This document shows, in pieces, positions 13,480-26,900 of a DNA stretch of 64,000 nt (the first letter of the stretch is position 1; the number at the start of each line of letters is the position of its first letter). This DNA is from Nemertoderma westbladi (Eukaryota; Xenacoelomorpha; Nemertodermatida; Nemertodermatidae): positions 1 through 64,000 of the forward strand of contig JAUCBJ010006222.1 in NCBI GenBank assembly GCA_032718475.1, written 5' to 3'. The translations under genes and the position numbers were made by a program. Under the pieces are notes generated by a model. That model was not told the DNA's origin. It saw nothing but the letters and a program-made list of their open reading frames with translations, and ran no database searches.

Positions 13480-16400
13480 CATGGTGTTCATCTTGCACAC
13501 CGATATGTGGGTATACAAACACAGGAAGAGTGCATGGTGTTCATCTTGCACACCGATGTGGGGGTATACAAACACAGGAAGAGTGCGTGGTGTTCGTTCA
13601 TCTTGCACACCGATGTGGGGGTATACAAACACAGGAAGAGTGCATGGTGTTCATCTTGCACACCGATGTGTGGGTATACAAACACAGGAAGAGTGCGTGG
13701 TGTTCATCTTGCACACCGATGTGGGGGTATACAAACACAGGAAGAGTGCATGGTGTTCATCTTGCACACCGATGTGTGGGTATACAAACACAGGAAGAGT
13801 GCATGGTGTTCGTTCATCTTGCACACCGATGTGTGGGTATACAAACACAGGAAGAGTGCGTGGTGTTCATCTTGCACACCGATGTGGGGGTATACAAACA
13901 CAGGAAGAGTGCATGGTGTTCATCTTGCACACCGATGTGGGGGTATACAAACACAGGAAGAGTGCATGGTGTTCGTTCATCTTGCACACCGATGTGGGGG
14001 TATACAAACACAGGAAGAGTGCGTGGTGTTCATCTTGCACACCGATGTGGGGGTATACAAACACAGGAAGAGTGCATGGTGTTCATCTTGCACACCGATG
14101 TGTGGGTATACAAACACAGGAAGAGTGCATGGTGTTCATCTTGCACACCTATGTGGGTGTATACAAACACAGGAAGAGTGCATGGTGTTCATCTTGCACA
14201 CCGATGTGGGGGTATACAAACACAGGGAGAGTGCATGGTGTTCGTTCATCTTGCACACCGATGTGGGTGTATACAAACACAGGAAGAGTGCATGGTGTTC
14301 ATCTTGCACACCGATATGGGGGATATACAAACACAGGAAGAGTGCATGGTGTTCATCTTGCACACTGATGTGGGGGTATAGAAACACAGGATGAGTGCTT
14401 GGTGTTCATCTTGCACACCGATGTGGGGGATATACAAATACAGGAAGAGTGCATGGTGTTCATCTTGCGCACCGATGTGGGGGATATACAAACACAGGAA
14501 GAGTGCATGGTGTTCATCTTGCGCACCGATGTGGGGTGTATACAAACACAGGAAGAGTGCATGGTGTTCATCTTGCACACCGATGTGGGTGTATACAAAC
14601 ACAGGAAGAGTGCATGGTGTTCATCTTGCACACTGATGTGGCCCATGTGGGGGTATACAAACACAGGAAGAGTGCATAGTGTTCATCTTGCACACCGATG
14701 TGGGTATATACAAACACAGGAAGAGTGCATGGTGTTCGTTCATTTTGCACACCGATGTGGGGGTATACAAACACAGGAAGAGTGCATGGTGTTCATCTTG
14801 CACACTGATGTGGCCGATGTGGGGGTATACAAACACAGGAAGAGTGCATGGTGTTCATCTTGCACACCGTTGTGGCCGATGTGGCGGTATACAAACACAG
14901 GATGAGTGCTTGGTGTTCATCTTGCACACTGATGTGGCTGATATGGGGGTATACAAACACAGGAAGAGTGCATGGTGTTCATCTTGCACACCGATGTGGG
15001 GGATATACAAATACAGGAAGAGTGCGTGGTGTTCATCTTGCACATGGATGTGGGGGTATACAAACACAGGAAGAGTGCATGGTGTTCGTTCATTTTGCAC
15101 ACCGATGTGGGGATATACAAACACAGGAAGAGTGCATGGTGTTCATCTTGCACACCGATGTGTGGGTATACAAACACAGGAAGAGTGCATGGTGTTCGTT
15201 CATCTTGCACACCGATGTGGGGGTATACAAACACAGGAAGAGTGCATGGTGTTCGTTCATCTTGCACACCGATGTGGGTGTATACAAACACAGGAAGAGT
15301 GCGTGGTGTTCATCTTGCACACCGATGTGGGGGTATACAAACACAGGAAGAGTGCATGGTGTTCGTTCATCTTGCACACCGATGTGTGGGTATGCAAACA
15401 CAGGAAGAGTGCATGGTGTTCATCTTGCACACCGATATGTGGTTATACAAACACAGGAAGAGTGCATGGTGTTCGTTCATCTTGCACACCGATGTGTGGG
15501 TATACAAACACAGGAAGAGTGCGTGGTGTTCATCTTGCACACCGATGTGGGGGTATACAAACACAGGAAGAGTGCATGGTGTTCATCTTGCACACCGATG
15601 TGTGGGTATACAAACACAGGAAGAGTGCATGGTGTTCGTTCATCTTGCACACCGATGTGTGGGTATACAAACACAGGAAGAGTGCGTGGTGTTCATCTTG
15701 CACACCGATGTGGGGGTATACAAACACAGGAAGAGTGCATGGTGTTCATCTTGCACACCGATGTGGGGGTATACAAACACAGGAAGAGTGCATGGTGTTC
15801 GTTCATCTTGCACACCGATGTGGGGGTATACAAACACAGGAAGAGTGCGTGGTGTTCATCTTGCACACCGATGTGGGGGTATACAAACACAGGAAGAGTG
15901 CATGGTGTTCATCTTGCACACCGATGTGTGGGTATACAAACACAGAAAGAGTGCATGGTGTTCATCTTGCACACCTATGTGGGTGTATACAAACACAGGA
16001 AGAGTGCATGGTGTTCATCTTGCACACCGATGTGGGGGTATACAAACACAGGAAGAGTGCATGGTGTTCGTTCATCTTGCACACCGATGTGGGTGTATAC
16101 AAACACAGGAAGAGTGCATGGTGTTCATCTTGCACACCGATATGGGGGATATACAAACACAGGAAGAGTGCATGGTGTTCATCTTGCACACTGATGTGGG
16201 GGTATAGAAACACAGGATGAGTGCTTGGTGTTCATCTTGCACACCGATGTGGGGGATATACAAATACAGGAAGAGTGCATGGTGTTCATCTTGCGCACCG
16301 ATGTGGGGGATATACAAACACAGGAAGAGTGCATGGTGTTCATCTTGCGCACCGATGTGGGGTGTATACAAACACAGGAAGAGTGCATGGTGTTCATCTT

Positions 16401-16890
16401 GCACACCGATGTGGGTGTATACAAACACAGGAAGAGTGCATGGTGTTCATCTTGCACACTGATGTGGCCGATGTGGGGGTATACAAACACAGGAAGAGTG
16501 CATAGTGTTCATCTTGCACACCGATGTGTGGGTATACAAACACAGGAAGAGTGCATGGTCTTCATCTTGCACACTGATGTGGCCGATGTGGGGGTATACA
16601 AACACAGGAAGAGTGCATGGTGTTCATCTTGCACACCGTTGTGGCCGAGGTGGCGGTATACAAACACAGGATGAGTGCTTGGTGTTCATCTTGCACACTG
16701 ATGTGGCTGATATGGGGGTATACAAACACAGGAAGAGTGCATGGTGTTCATCTTGCACACCGATGTGGGGGATATACAAATACAGGAAGAGTGCGTGGTG
16801 TTCATCTTGCACATGGATGTGGGGGTATACAAACACAGGAAGAGTGCATGGTGTTCGTTCATTTTGCACACCGATGTGGGGGTATACAAA
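13480..16890 (+). repeat. Second higher-order duplication, period about 1.83 kb
   Basis: The variant order at 13651-14664 recurs at 15477-16490 with an offset of 1,826 bp, including the rare units AGAAACACAGGATGAGTGCT and the CGCACC variants. Farther right the offset falls to 1,769 (14855 against 16624), a difference of one 57-bp unit. The limits are approximate. Confidence 0.75.
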
Positions 16891-19800
16891 CACAGGAAGA
16901 GTGCATGGTGTTCATCTTGCACACCGATGTGGGTATATACAAACACAGGAAGAGTGCATGGTGTTCATCTTGCACACCGATGTGGGTGTATACAAACACA
17001 GGAAGAGTGCATGGTGTTCATCTTGCACACCGATGTGGGGGTATACAAACACAGGAAGAGTGCATGGTGTTCATCTTGCACACCGATGTGTGGATATACA
17101 AACACAGGAAGAGTGCATGGTGTTCATCTTGCACACCGATGTGGGTGTATACAAACACAGGAAGAGTGCATGGTGTTCATCTTGCACACCGATGTGGGTG
17201 TATACAAACACAGGAAGAGTGCATGGTGTTCATCTTGCACACCGTTGTGGCCGATGTGGCGGTATACAAACACAGGAAGAGTGCATGGTGTTCATCTTGC
17301 ACACCGTTGTGGCCGATGTGGGGGTATACAAACACAGGAAGAGTGCATGGTGTTCGTTCATTTTGCACACCGATGTGGGGGTATACAAACACAGGAAGAG
17401 TGCATGGTGTTCATCTTGCACACCGATGTGGGTATATACAAACACAGGAAGAGTGCATGGTGTTCATCTTGCACACCGATGTGGGTGTATACAAACACAG
17501 GAAGCGTGCATGGTGTTCATCTTGCACACCGATGTGGGGGTATACAAACACAGGAAGAGTGCATGGTGTTCGTTCATCTTGCACACCGATGTGGGGGATA
17601 TACAAACACAGGATGAGTGCTTGGTGTTCATCTTGCACACCGATGTGTGGATATACAAACACAGGAAGAGTGCATGGTGTTCATCTTGCACACCGATGTG
17701 GGTGTATACAAACACAGGAAGAGTGCATGGTGTTCATCTTGCACACCGATGTGGGTGTATACAAACACAGGAAGAGTGCATGGTGTTCATCTTGCACACC
17801 GTTGTGGCCGATGTGGCGGTATACAAACACAGGAAGAGTGCATGGTGTTCATCTTGCACACCGTTGTGGCCGATGTGGGGGTATACAAACACAGGAAGAG
17901 TGCATGGTGTTCGTTCATTTTGCACACCGATGTGGGGGTATACAAACACAGGAAGAGTGCATGGTGTTCATCTTGCACACCGATGTGGGTATATACAAAC
18001 ACAGGAAGAGTGCATGGTGTTCATCTTGCACACCGATGTGGGTGTATACAAACACAGGAAGAGTGCATGGTGTTCATCTTGCACACCGATGTGGGTGTAT
18101 ACAAACACAGGAAGAGTGCATAGTGTTCATCTTGCACACCGATGTGGGGGTATACAAACACAGGAAGAGTGCATGGTGTTCGTTCATCTTGCACACCGAT
18201 GTGGGGGATATACAAACACAGGATGAGTGCTTGGTGTTCATCTTGCACACCGATGTGTGGATATACAAACACAGGAAGAGTGCATGGTGTTCATCTTGCA
18301 CACCGATGTGGGTGTATACAAACACAGGAAGAGTGCATGGTGTTCATCTTGCACACCGATGTGGGTGTATACAAACACAGGAAGAGTGCATGGTGTTCAT
18401 CTTGCACACCGATGTGGGGGTATACAAACACAGGAAGAGTGCATGGTGTTCATCTTGCACACCGATGTGTGGATATACAAACACACGAAGAGTGCATGGT
18501 GTTCATCTTGCACACCGATGTGGGTGTATACAAACACAGGAAGATTGCATGGTGTTCATTTTGCACACCGATGTGTGGGTATACAAACACAGGAAGAGTG
18601 CATGGTGTTCATCTTGCACACCGATGTGGGTGTATACAAACACAGGAAGAGTGCATGGTGTTCATTTTGCACACCGATGTGGGTGTATACAAACACAGGA
18701 AGAGTGCATGGTGTTCATCTTGCACACCGATGTGTGGATATACAAACACAGGAAGAGTGCATGGTGTTCATCTTGCACACCGATGTGGGTGTATACAAAC
18801 ACAGGAAGAGTGCATGGTGTTCGTTCATTTTGCACACCGATGTGGGGGTATACAAACACAGGAAGAGTGCATGGTGTTCATCTTGCACACCGATGTGGGT
18901 ATATACAAACACAGGAAGAGTGCATGGTGTTCATCTTGCACACCGATGTGGGTGTATACAAACACAGGAAGAGTGCATGGTGTTCATTTTGCACACCGAT
19001 GTGGGTGTATACAAACACAGGAAGAGTGCATGGTGTTCATCTTGCACACCGATGTGTGGATATACAAACACAGGAAGAGTGCATGGTGTTCATCTTGCAC
19101 ACCGATGTGGGTGTATACAAACACAGGAAGAGTGCATGGTGTTCGTTCATTTTGCACACCGATGTGGGGGTATACAAACACAGGAAGAGTGCATGGTGTT
19201 CATCTTGCACACCGATGTGGGTATATACAAACACAGGAAGAGTGCATGGTGTTCATCTTGCACACCGATGTGGGTGTATACAGACACAGGAAGAGTGCAT
19301 GGTGTTCATCTTGCACACCGATGTGGGTGTATACAAACACAGGAAGAGTGCATGGTGTTCATCTTGCACAACGATGTGGGGGTATACAAACACAGGAAGA
19401 ATGCATGGTGTTCATCTTGCACACCGATGTGGGGGTATACAAACACAGGAAGAGTGCATGGTGTTCATCTTGCACACCGATGTGGGGGTATACAAACACA
19501 GGAAGAGTGCATGGTGTTCGTTCATCTTGCACACCGATGTGGGGGATATACAAACACAGGATGAGTGCTTGGTGTTCATCTTGCACACCGATGTGTGGAT
19601 ATACAAACACAGGAAGAGTGCATGGTGTTCATCTTGCACACCGATGTGGGTGTATACAAACACAGGAAGAGTGCATGGTGTTCATCTTGCACACCGATGT
19701 GGGTGTATACAAACACAGGAAGAGTGCATGGTGTTCATCTTGCACACCGATGTGTGGATATACAAACACAGGAAGAGTGCATGGTGTTTTTAAACGTTAA

Positions 19801-20379
19801 TAACTCGGCCAATCCTCTGTGAAATCTAACCAAACATGGTGTTTGGAAAAAGTTTAATAAATTATTCAAGTTGAATTTGCTTATGAACTTGCTTATTGTT
19901 TATCTCGCAAAATGATTGGCTGATTATTTAATTGTGATTCTTTAGAATATTTTGTTAACTGCGTTGACATGGTAAATATATATTTCAGTATCAATACTAT
20001 TGGCATAAGGTAAGTTTTAATGTGTGACAGAATTGATCAATTTTAATTTGTAACTCATAACTAAGCCTCGTACTGCGCAACAGCTCTACGAACGTGTTAT
20101 TATACTAGACATATTAATGGGTAAACAATACCCAACTAAAACTAACATGATTTAATTCAACGATTTTTGTGAGTGGAAAGACAAACATTAAGTTGGCCTG
20201 TAATTAATTTAATTAAACTTCTTTATTTTCAATCAATATAGAAAATTTAAAATTATATAATTTATTGATATTTCGATATTTTTGTTTTAGTCTTAACCAA
20301 TAGTGAGAAATATAAAATTGCAGATCCGTTTAAAATACATTATTGTTGATAAAATAAAAGAAGAAATGTATTTATGTAG

Positions 20380-20536
20380 ATGTAACGCTATCAGATCGGT
20401 TGTTACGTGGAGTTATTTCCGCTTTATACCAAATATCGTCCTGCCAATGGAATGATTCCTTGTGTCAACGGATAACCGCAGACGACCTAGATGGACGGGT
20501 GAAACTCTATAAAACTCCGCTTGCAAAGAATATCAG
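20380..20536 (+). CDS. TRANK1-like: TRANK1-like gene, short exon after the giant intron
   Basis: This 157-bp exon was found by reading back from the large exon. The acceptor is TTATGTAG ending at 20379 and the donor is TCAG|GTGATT at 20536/20537. It is open in one frame, taking one base from the exon ending at 1457 (G+AT, Asp) and giving two bases (AG) to the T at 20951 (AGT, Ser). It encodes about 52 residues, including QWNDSLCQR and KLYKTPLAKN. These resemble the segment I recall just before the WELAIAFSPR motif of TRANK1 proteins. Phase agreement on both sides and family resemblance support it. Confidence 0.75.
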
Positions 20537-20950
20537 GTGATTATTCGGAAATATTATTTCAACAACAATTACAATAGTGTACTTCGTGTGAAAAGTAACG
20601 ATAAATCTATTTGGATAAACCGTATCGAATGTAAGGAAATCGGAACAAAAACCCAAGAAAAACTAACTTTTTTGGAATTTTTCGAACAACGGAAAATATT
20701 GAATATATTATTGTGATATTATTTTACAACCAAATGAGGTACATAATTGTCGTTGGTTGACCTATAATTCAGTAACTTTCGCGTTTTAGTTAGAATACCG
20801 TACCACTGTAACCTGCTCCGTCCCCTTGGAAAGATTGAATATGTGTAAAGCTATCTCTAGTTTGTTATAAATAACATTTATGTGTGTATAAAAATATTGT
20901 ATTTATTTACATATTATTTACCTACTGTACATTATGATAATTTTTTGTAG

Positions 20951-23900
20951 TCTATTGTGGGAGGTTGCCATAGCATTCTCCCCACGACTTAGTCGTACTC
21001 AAGATGGGATTAGAACAGACCACGATAAAGGAGTGGTAGACGCCGAACCTGAGGCTAGCTACTTTACTGACGTCATCAGGATTTGGAACATAGTAACCAA
21101 TGTGGACGAGTATAACAATGGAGTTGAACAAGTGAAGACGAGCTTCAAGAGAGGTCAAGACTGTAGGTTGAAAAAACAATTGCGAAAAGAAAAACTGAAG
21201 CAAGTTAGTAAGACTCATCCGAATAAATATGTTGAATATACCAGTAATGGTAGTGCAGATGACAGCAGTCAGTCTGTCAATTTCTACCCTCCAGCCAATG
21301 CTACCCCTACTGAGTACAACATATTAAAATTTCATTCATTTTCTAATGTGCTCGTACAAAACAATTTGTTAGGTGATGCATTTGCCAATGTGGAAATACA
21401 ATTTCCCTTTAAAGTTACTGACAAAGAATATACTATAATTAACATGCCATCACCTTCAAGTATTGTGTTGCTTGGCCGAAGTGGCACCGGGAAAACAACA
21501 GTTTGTCTATATAGAATGTGGACAAGTTATGTAACATATTGCAAGAGTGCGAAAAGTGTAGATAATCCTATGTACCCGAAGCATCCCAACTTTATGTTTG
21601 GAGATTGTCCTCTTGATGACCAAAGCGAAACGAGAAATTGGGATTTTGAATTAGATGGGCGAGTTGATGATAGTAGTGACGATGACGATGATGACACATC
21701 CAATGAAGATAGCGAAAATTCAGAAAATAATATTGAAAGTTTTGGCGAAACTGAACAAAGCGAAATTGTTCCGGGGAGGGAACGCAATCTACATGATGAA
21801 ACACATGACTTGGTACAGGAAACTGAAGAATTTGATTCACAGCAAAACATTAATCCTGAAAGGGTGATTTTACCATCAGGATCAGAAAGCACGGAATCAG
21901 AACCATCAACATCCGGGGGTTGTCAATCACTAACAGAATACATTCACTTGAACCAGATGTTTATTACACGAAATCCAAAGCTCTGCTTAAAATTTCAGAA
22001 AGATTTTAGAGAAATGAGTGCAACTGAACCTGATCTTGGGGAGTTTGTGAACAGTATCAATGTAGCGGCTGACGAAACAGGGGGGAAACTTGGATTTATT
22101 GATAAGTTGACATTTCCACTATTTATCACATGCACAGATTGGCTACTGCTTCTAGATAGAAGTCTGCCCGACCCTTACTTAAGATATAATGGCGAAACTG
22201 GTGAATTGATTGAGCACATTAATTGGAGTGACGGCAATGACTACGATATGATCTCTAAGGATTCCCGTAGTTGCAGCAAAACATTGGTGACTTACAGAGT
22301 ATTCGAACAGGTGGTCTGGCCAGAAATTAAAAAGGGGTGTAAATATGCTGCGAAATACATGAGTCCTGCTCTTGTTTGGATGGAGATTACATCTTTTATA
22401 AAAGGCTCTTTGCAAAGTCTCCAATCCGCTCAAAATGGATATATCTCGCAGGATGAATACATTGGGAATATCGGCCAAAAAATGGCCGCTAATTTTCCTA
22501 AAAGCAGACGCTCCGATGTTTACGAAATTTTCCGCAAATATAATGAGATGCTGAAGAGAAGAGGTATGTTTGATATGTGTGATTTGGTGTTCAAGATATA
22601 TCAAAGAATACTCAATAATAGGCAGTTTCCTGTGAATATTCATGAAATATATGTTGACGAGACTCAGGATTTTAGTCAGGCTGAACTTGCCCTACTCGTT
22701 TGCAGTTCGCAAAACCCAAATGCTATGTTTTTTACTGGGGATACTGCACAAAGCATCCTCAAGGGTGTCGCCTTTCGATTTAGAGATATATCCACAATTT
22801 TCCATGAAATGAAAAAAGTAATGAAACCAGTAGGTAAAATTTACTCAATTGAAATTCCTAAAAAGATTTACAAATTAACGCACAATTATAGATCACACGG
22901 TGGAATCCTTGGAGTTGCTTCAGCTTTAATTCTAATGTTAGCTAAGTTTTTTCCTGAATCCATCGACAAATATCCTGATTTTGGACTTTTTCCCGGCCCA
23001 AAACCAGTTTGTATTCTAGATACGAGTTACTCTACGTTAGAAACACTGCTTCAAGGCAAAAATCAAGATAGTGGTGGGGGTGGAGTACTGGAATTAGGCG
23101 CTGAACAAGTTGTGTTGGTTGCAAATGATGAATCTAAGAAAGAAGTCCCAGATGAACTCAGATCGGCCGGAATCGTGCTAACAATATTTCAGGCAAAGGG
23201 ACTAGAATTTGATGATGTTTTGCTTTACAATTTTTTTAATGATTCTGATAGTAAAAAGGAATGGAATATTATAAACAAAAATTTGGATTGTCTAATTGAT
23301 GATGTCAAAACACAGTCCTTAGCAACATGTGAAATTATCGAAGTAAAATTAAAAGAATTATCAAAAGAAAGACCAAATGAGAAAACTTTTGATCCACTGA
23401 TTCATAAGTCCCTAAATGCAGATTTAAAGTATTTGTATACTGCTATCACACGGGCAAGAGTGAATGTCTGGATCTATGATGCAAATATAAAGAAAAGGAA
23501 ACCAATGTTTGACTTCCTTTTGAGAAATGAATTAGTTCGAGAAATTAGTGAAGAACATTTTGATGAATCTAATATTTTCACCAAGTCGAAGTCTACAAAG
23601 GAAGAATGGCTCAAGAAAGGCGATTATTTTGTCTCCCACAACCAATATGAAGGTGCTTCCGATGCATACGGTAAAGGGGGTGACATTGAAAAATCCGAAA
23701 TAGCATTGGCTCACCATTTGATACAGGAGGCTGGAAAATGCATTGGAAAGGTGAAAAGAAAACACTATGCCAGAGCAGCTGATATTTTTTTGGGGTATAA
23801 ACGAATTAATGAAGCTGCCCGCTGTTGGTATGCATATGGTGATGCTGAGTTAGCCGCCCAATGCTATGCGAAAGCTCGCAATTTCAGGAAAGCTGGCGAC

Positions 23901-26900
23901 ATTATGCAGCACGCAGGTGAAAAATCAACTGCAGCTAAATATTATAGCAATTGTGTAGATTCTATTGACATTGAAAAAGCTGTTCGTATGCATATAGAGG
24001 AAAAACAATTCAAAGATGCTCTAAAACTTGTTAGTGAACATGACATTAACAGTAAGACAATGAATATAGATAAGGTTTACAAGATGGCTGCTATTCATTA
24101 TTGTGAAGAGATTACCTCCATGGCCCCAGAAAATATTTATTCTACTAAACAAGTAATGCTGTTTTATATTAATAAGTTATCATTCGACAAAAAAAAGAAT
24201 ATTTTTATCCAATATAATTTCATTGAAGAGGCCGCCAAGTTATGTAAAACTGCGGATACTCAACAGACAGTGGCTGCAAAGTTATTCTTACTAATGGGTA
24301 ATTACGAAGAGGCATTGGATTGTTTGTCAGCCATGCATCCGCAGCAGTATGCTCAGTGCTTACTGGAGAAATGGTACCAGATTCGGTTTCAGGGTGGAAT
24401 TAATTCCTCTAATATTAAAAGTTTTTTAAGCGAAAAGGATACGGCTATTGAGACATTTAGGTGCTCTAATAATTATTTCGGAGAGGCAATGTTTAATCTA
24501 ATACATGTAGAATTACCAGAGAAGGAATACTGGCCAGCCATTGAGAGCCACCTGACAGCTGCATGGAATCTATTCCTAAAGGCTGACAACATTGTTGGAC
24601 AGTTGCAGTGTTTGCATAGAGTTCTGTCATACGAGAAGTTGGATGCCAGGTACATTTATTTGATTTTGCCTCTCTTAGATCAGCTAAATGTGTTTGATCC
24701 TCTTGAGCTTCAAGAGAAAGACCAAGAGAAGTTTTCAAACTTCTTAGCGTTTTATGGTCTTTATCCTTTTGAATCACTCCATGATAATGAGTTTGTTTTA
24801 CGCTCAATGTACACGTTTCTCGGCTCACTGGCTAATAAGTATCGAGAGAAACGAGGTGACTTATTCATAATTCATGTGTCATCCTATTTCTTTACAGATA
24901 TTATATGTTGGAGACAAACGGTTTGTGAAATTTTGCTGGTATTACGAAAATCATTAATAAAACTAATTAGTGTTCAAACAATTTGTGCGGACTATACAAA
25001 CGGTTGCTGCACCAAGACTGGTCACAATCATGCCGCTTATTCTTGTGATACTATGAAGAATCTTCTCCGTTGCCTTATTATGCAAATGTCGACTTCTCAT
25101 ATATATTTAGAGCAGAAACCTAATGGTATGACAAACCGTGATATGGCAGAATACAAAAGAAAGGACTATTATTCTGAAGCCAAAATATTCTGTGATTTAA
25201 TCTTTACAAATGGGTTTTATAGCAGTGTGCTCGGTGAAATCGGTTGCATTCACAAATGGATTTCATCCCCAAGCAATCGCTGCAAAATTCTTATAACACA
25301 TTTGTTAGAATATGGAGAGCATGTATTAAACATTGGCAACACGAAGAGTCACGCCTCGTATGAAGTATCGGACTTAGTGCTTCGTTATTTAGAAATTTGC
25401 ATTTTGTCGAAAAAGTATAATAAAGCTTTTGAGTTTTTGGAAAGTTCAGCAATGAACAGGGAATGGGGGCAGGTGAGAGGTTTTGTCCCTGATTCACTGC
25501 TTGAAGTTACAAGTAGTGGAAATAGATATCATTTAATGAAATTTTACTTACTTGCTTTAGAACGAATTTATATTAATAAGGATGCCTTGACATTTACATG
25601 GGAATTAAACGAGCTATTCAAGTTGTTACTATTCAAACAATCGCCTTCCCTTATTGGTGTGGGAAATTGTATTAAAATACTAGAGATGATGACATTGTCT
25701 TGTTTCTGTCTGATTTCACGCCAGTCAGATTCACAACCGTGTTTCGTTATTCCTCGCGCATATTTAGACCAAATGAAGTTTTGGGACGATTTAATGAGCA
25801 CTGATGGTAATGGATTTTATGAGGCAATACAAGGAAGTAGTCTTAGTATAGACATGGTGTCACATGGACACATGTTTCGCAGTAGTCGCGTATCCCGAAG
25901 GTGCAAAGGATATTTGGACATGATTGTAAAATTTATTTGCATTCGGACAGATTATCGGATGAAATCCTCCAAGGCTCTCATAAAAAGGGCTTTTGAAAAT
26001 GAGTCCCTTATAACATCAGGTCAGGCTGAGCGAACATTAATTTTGTTGTTGACGTTGCTGGGCAACCATCATATGATATCACAAAAAAGTGAAAATATTT
26101 TACGATGCGCAGTTCGGTTTCATATACGGGATGAGAGAGTTATTGGCCACTCGGAGTTGCTACTACAAACAATAAGAGGAGTTAAAAATTCCAATAGTTA
26201 TGATCAAGTTATTGGACATATGCAAGCCCACCTTAAACAGAGATTCAAAAGCGAATTGTTATATTGCAGATGGGCTGATGGAAGTAATGATAAGTGTGGC
26301 GATTTAGAAAAGAGTAACAATATTCCGTCCTTACCTGGGACATTTCGCTCTATTAACGCAACTGACTGCGTAATACTTGAGCCACAAAAGAAAAAATGGG
26401 GTGCATTTAATGAAGAACATCTCCTTGAAAAGTCAGAGGCTGTAAATATTCGAGATGAGAGTATGGACCGTCCAGATGGTGAATCTAAAATGAAAAAACT
26501 AAAAAATAAATTGCCGAAAATCAATGGTATGGATGGCTATTCATGTTTTGTCTGTCCAGGAGGGTTATCGATAAATAGAAGGCTTCCTAACGATAGATGC
26601 CGACATGGTCTAAGTGAAGAACATCAGATGGAATGTGAAAGATATGAAATATTTACTTTAAATAAAAAGGAGTTGAGATCTACCGCTAATAAGTTGAAAG
26701 ATGAATTGATATTAGTGAAGGAAGAATCAGAATCAAGTGAGGAGAGAGATTTTGTTGTTCAATGTCAGGACTTAGATTCGTACATTAAGAGGTTGTTGAG
26801 TGAGTTAAACGAGATAGAAAGACACCGGCAATGGGGTAAAATAGATTACATATCAGGAAAATTATCACAATTACAAAGACAGTTGCTCCCTGATCTTAAG

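Larger units (their letters stand above)
2507..19788 (+). repeat. Minisatellite array, 53/57-bp unit, about 17.3 kb
   Basis: The unit holds the core GTATACAAACACAGGAAGAG, then TGCATGGTGTTCATC, then TTGCACACCGATGTGTGG. Two main lengths alternate: 53 bp, and 57 bp with a duplicated GTTC (GTTCGTTCATC). From the length I estimate 310-320 copies; I did not count them. Recurrent variants are GTGTGG/GTGGGG, GCATGG/GCGTGG, GTATAC/GTTATAC and CACACC/CGCACC. The unit has no stop in any forward frame, and 53 is not a multiple of 3, so very long overlapping open frames appear in all three frames. No unique protein sequence is interspersed. The array lies inside the intron of the TRANK1-like gene, on the same strand as its transcription. 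Confidence 0.97.
1458..20379 (+). other. TRANK1-like: Giant intron of the TRANK1-like gene
   Basis: This 18,922-bp intron runs from GTAAAA at 1458 to TTATGTAG ending at 20379. Its flanking exons are phase-compatible. Bases 1458-2506 are AT-rich and show no gene, only a 14-bp perfect hairpin. Bases 2507-19788 are the 53/57-bp minisatellite. Bases 19789-20379 are AT-rich with no repeat or gene that I can recognise. Confidence 0.7.

Noticed and set aside
2489-14394. Overlapping open frames of about 1,000-2,000 codons in the 53/57-bp array
   Set aside because: They occupy all three + frames at once, consist only of the repeat, and follow from a stop-free unit. They also fall in an intron.
2495-19663. 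Many minus-strand open frames of 60-160 codons (MFVYPHIGVQDE-type)
   Set aside because: They are translations of the same repeat on the other strand and stop where the frame rotates.
2507-19788. CRISPR array
   Set aside because: Repeats are directly adjacent without unique spacers and the DNA is eukaryotic.
19989-20009. 21-bp microexon between TTTCAG and GTAAGT
   Set aside because: In the required phase it introduces a TAA, so it cannot belong to the coding chain.
20934-20950. ATG at 20934 as start of the helicase protein
   Set aside because: The bases are a pyrimidine-rich splice acceptor (TTTTTTGTAG), and upstream exons join in phase at 20951.
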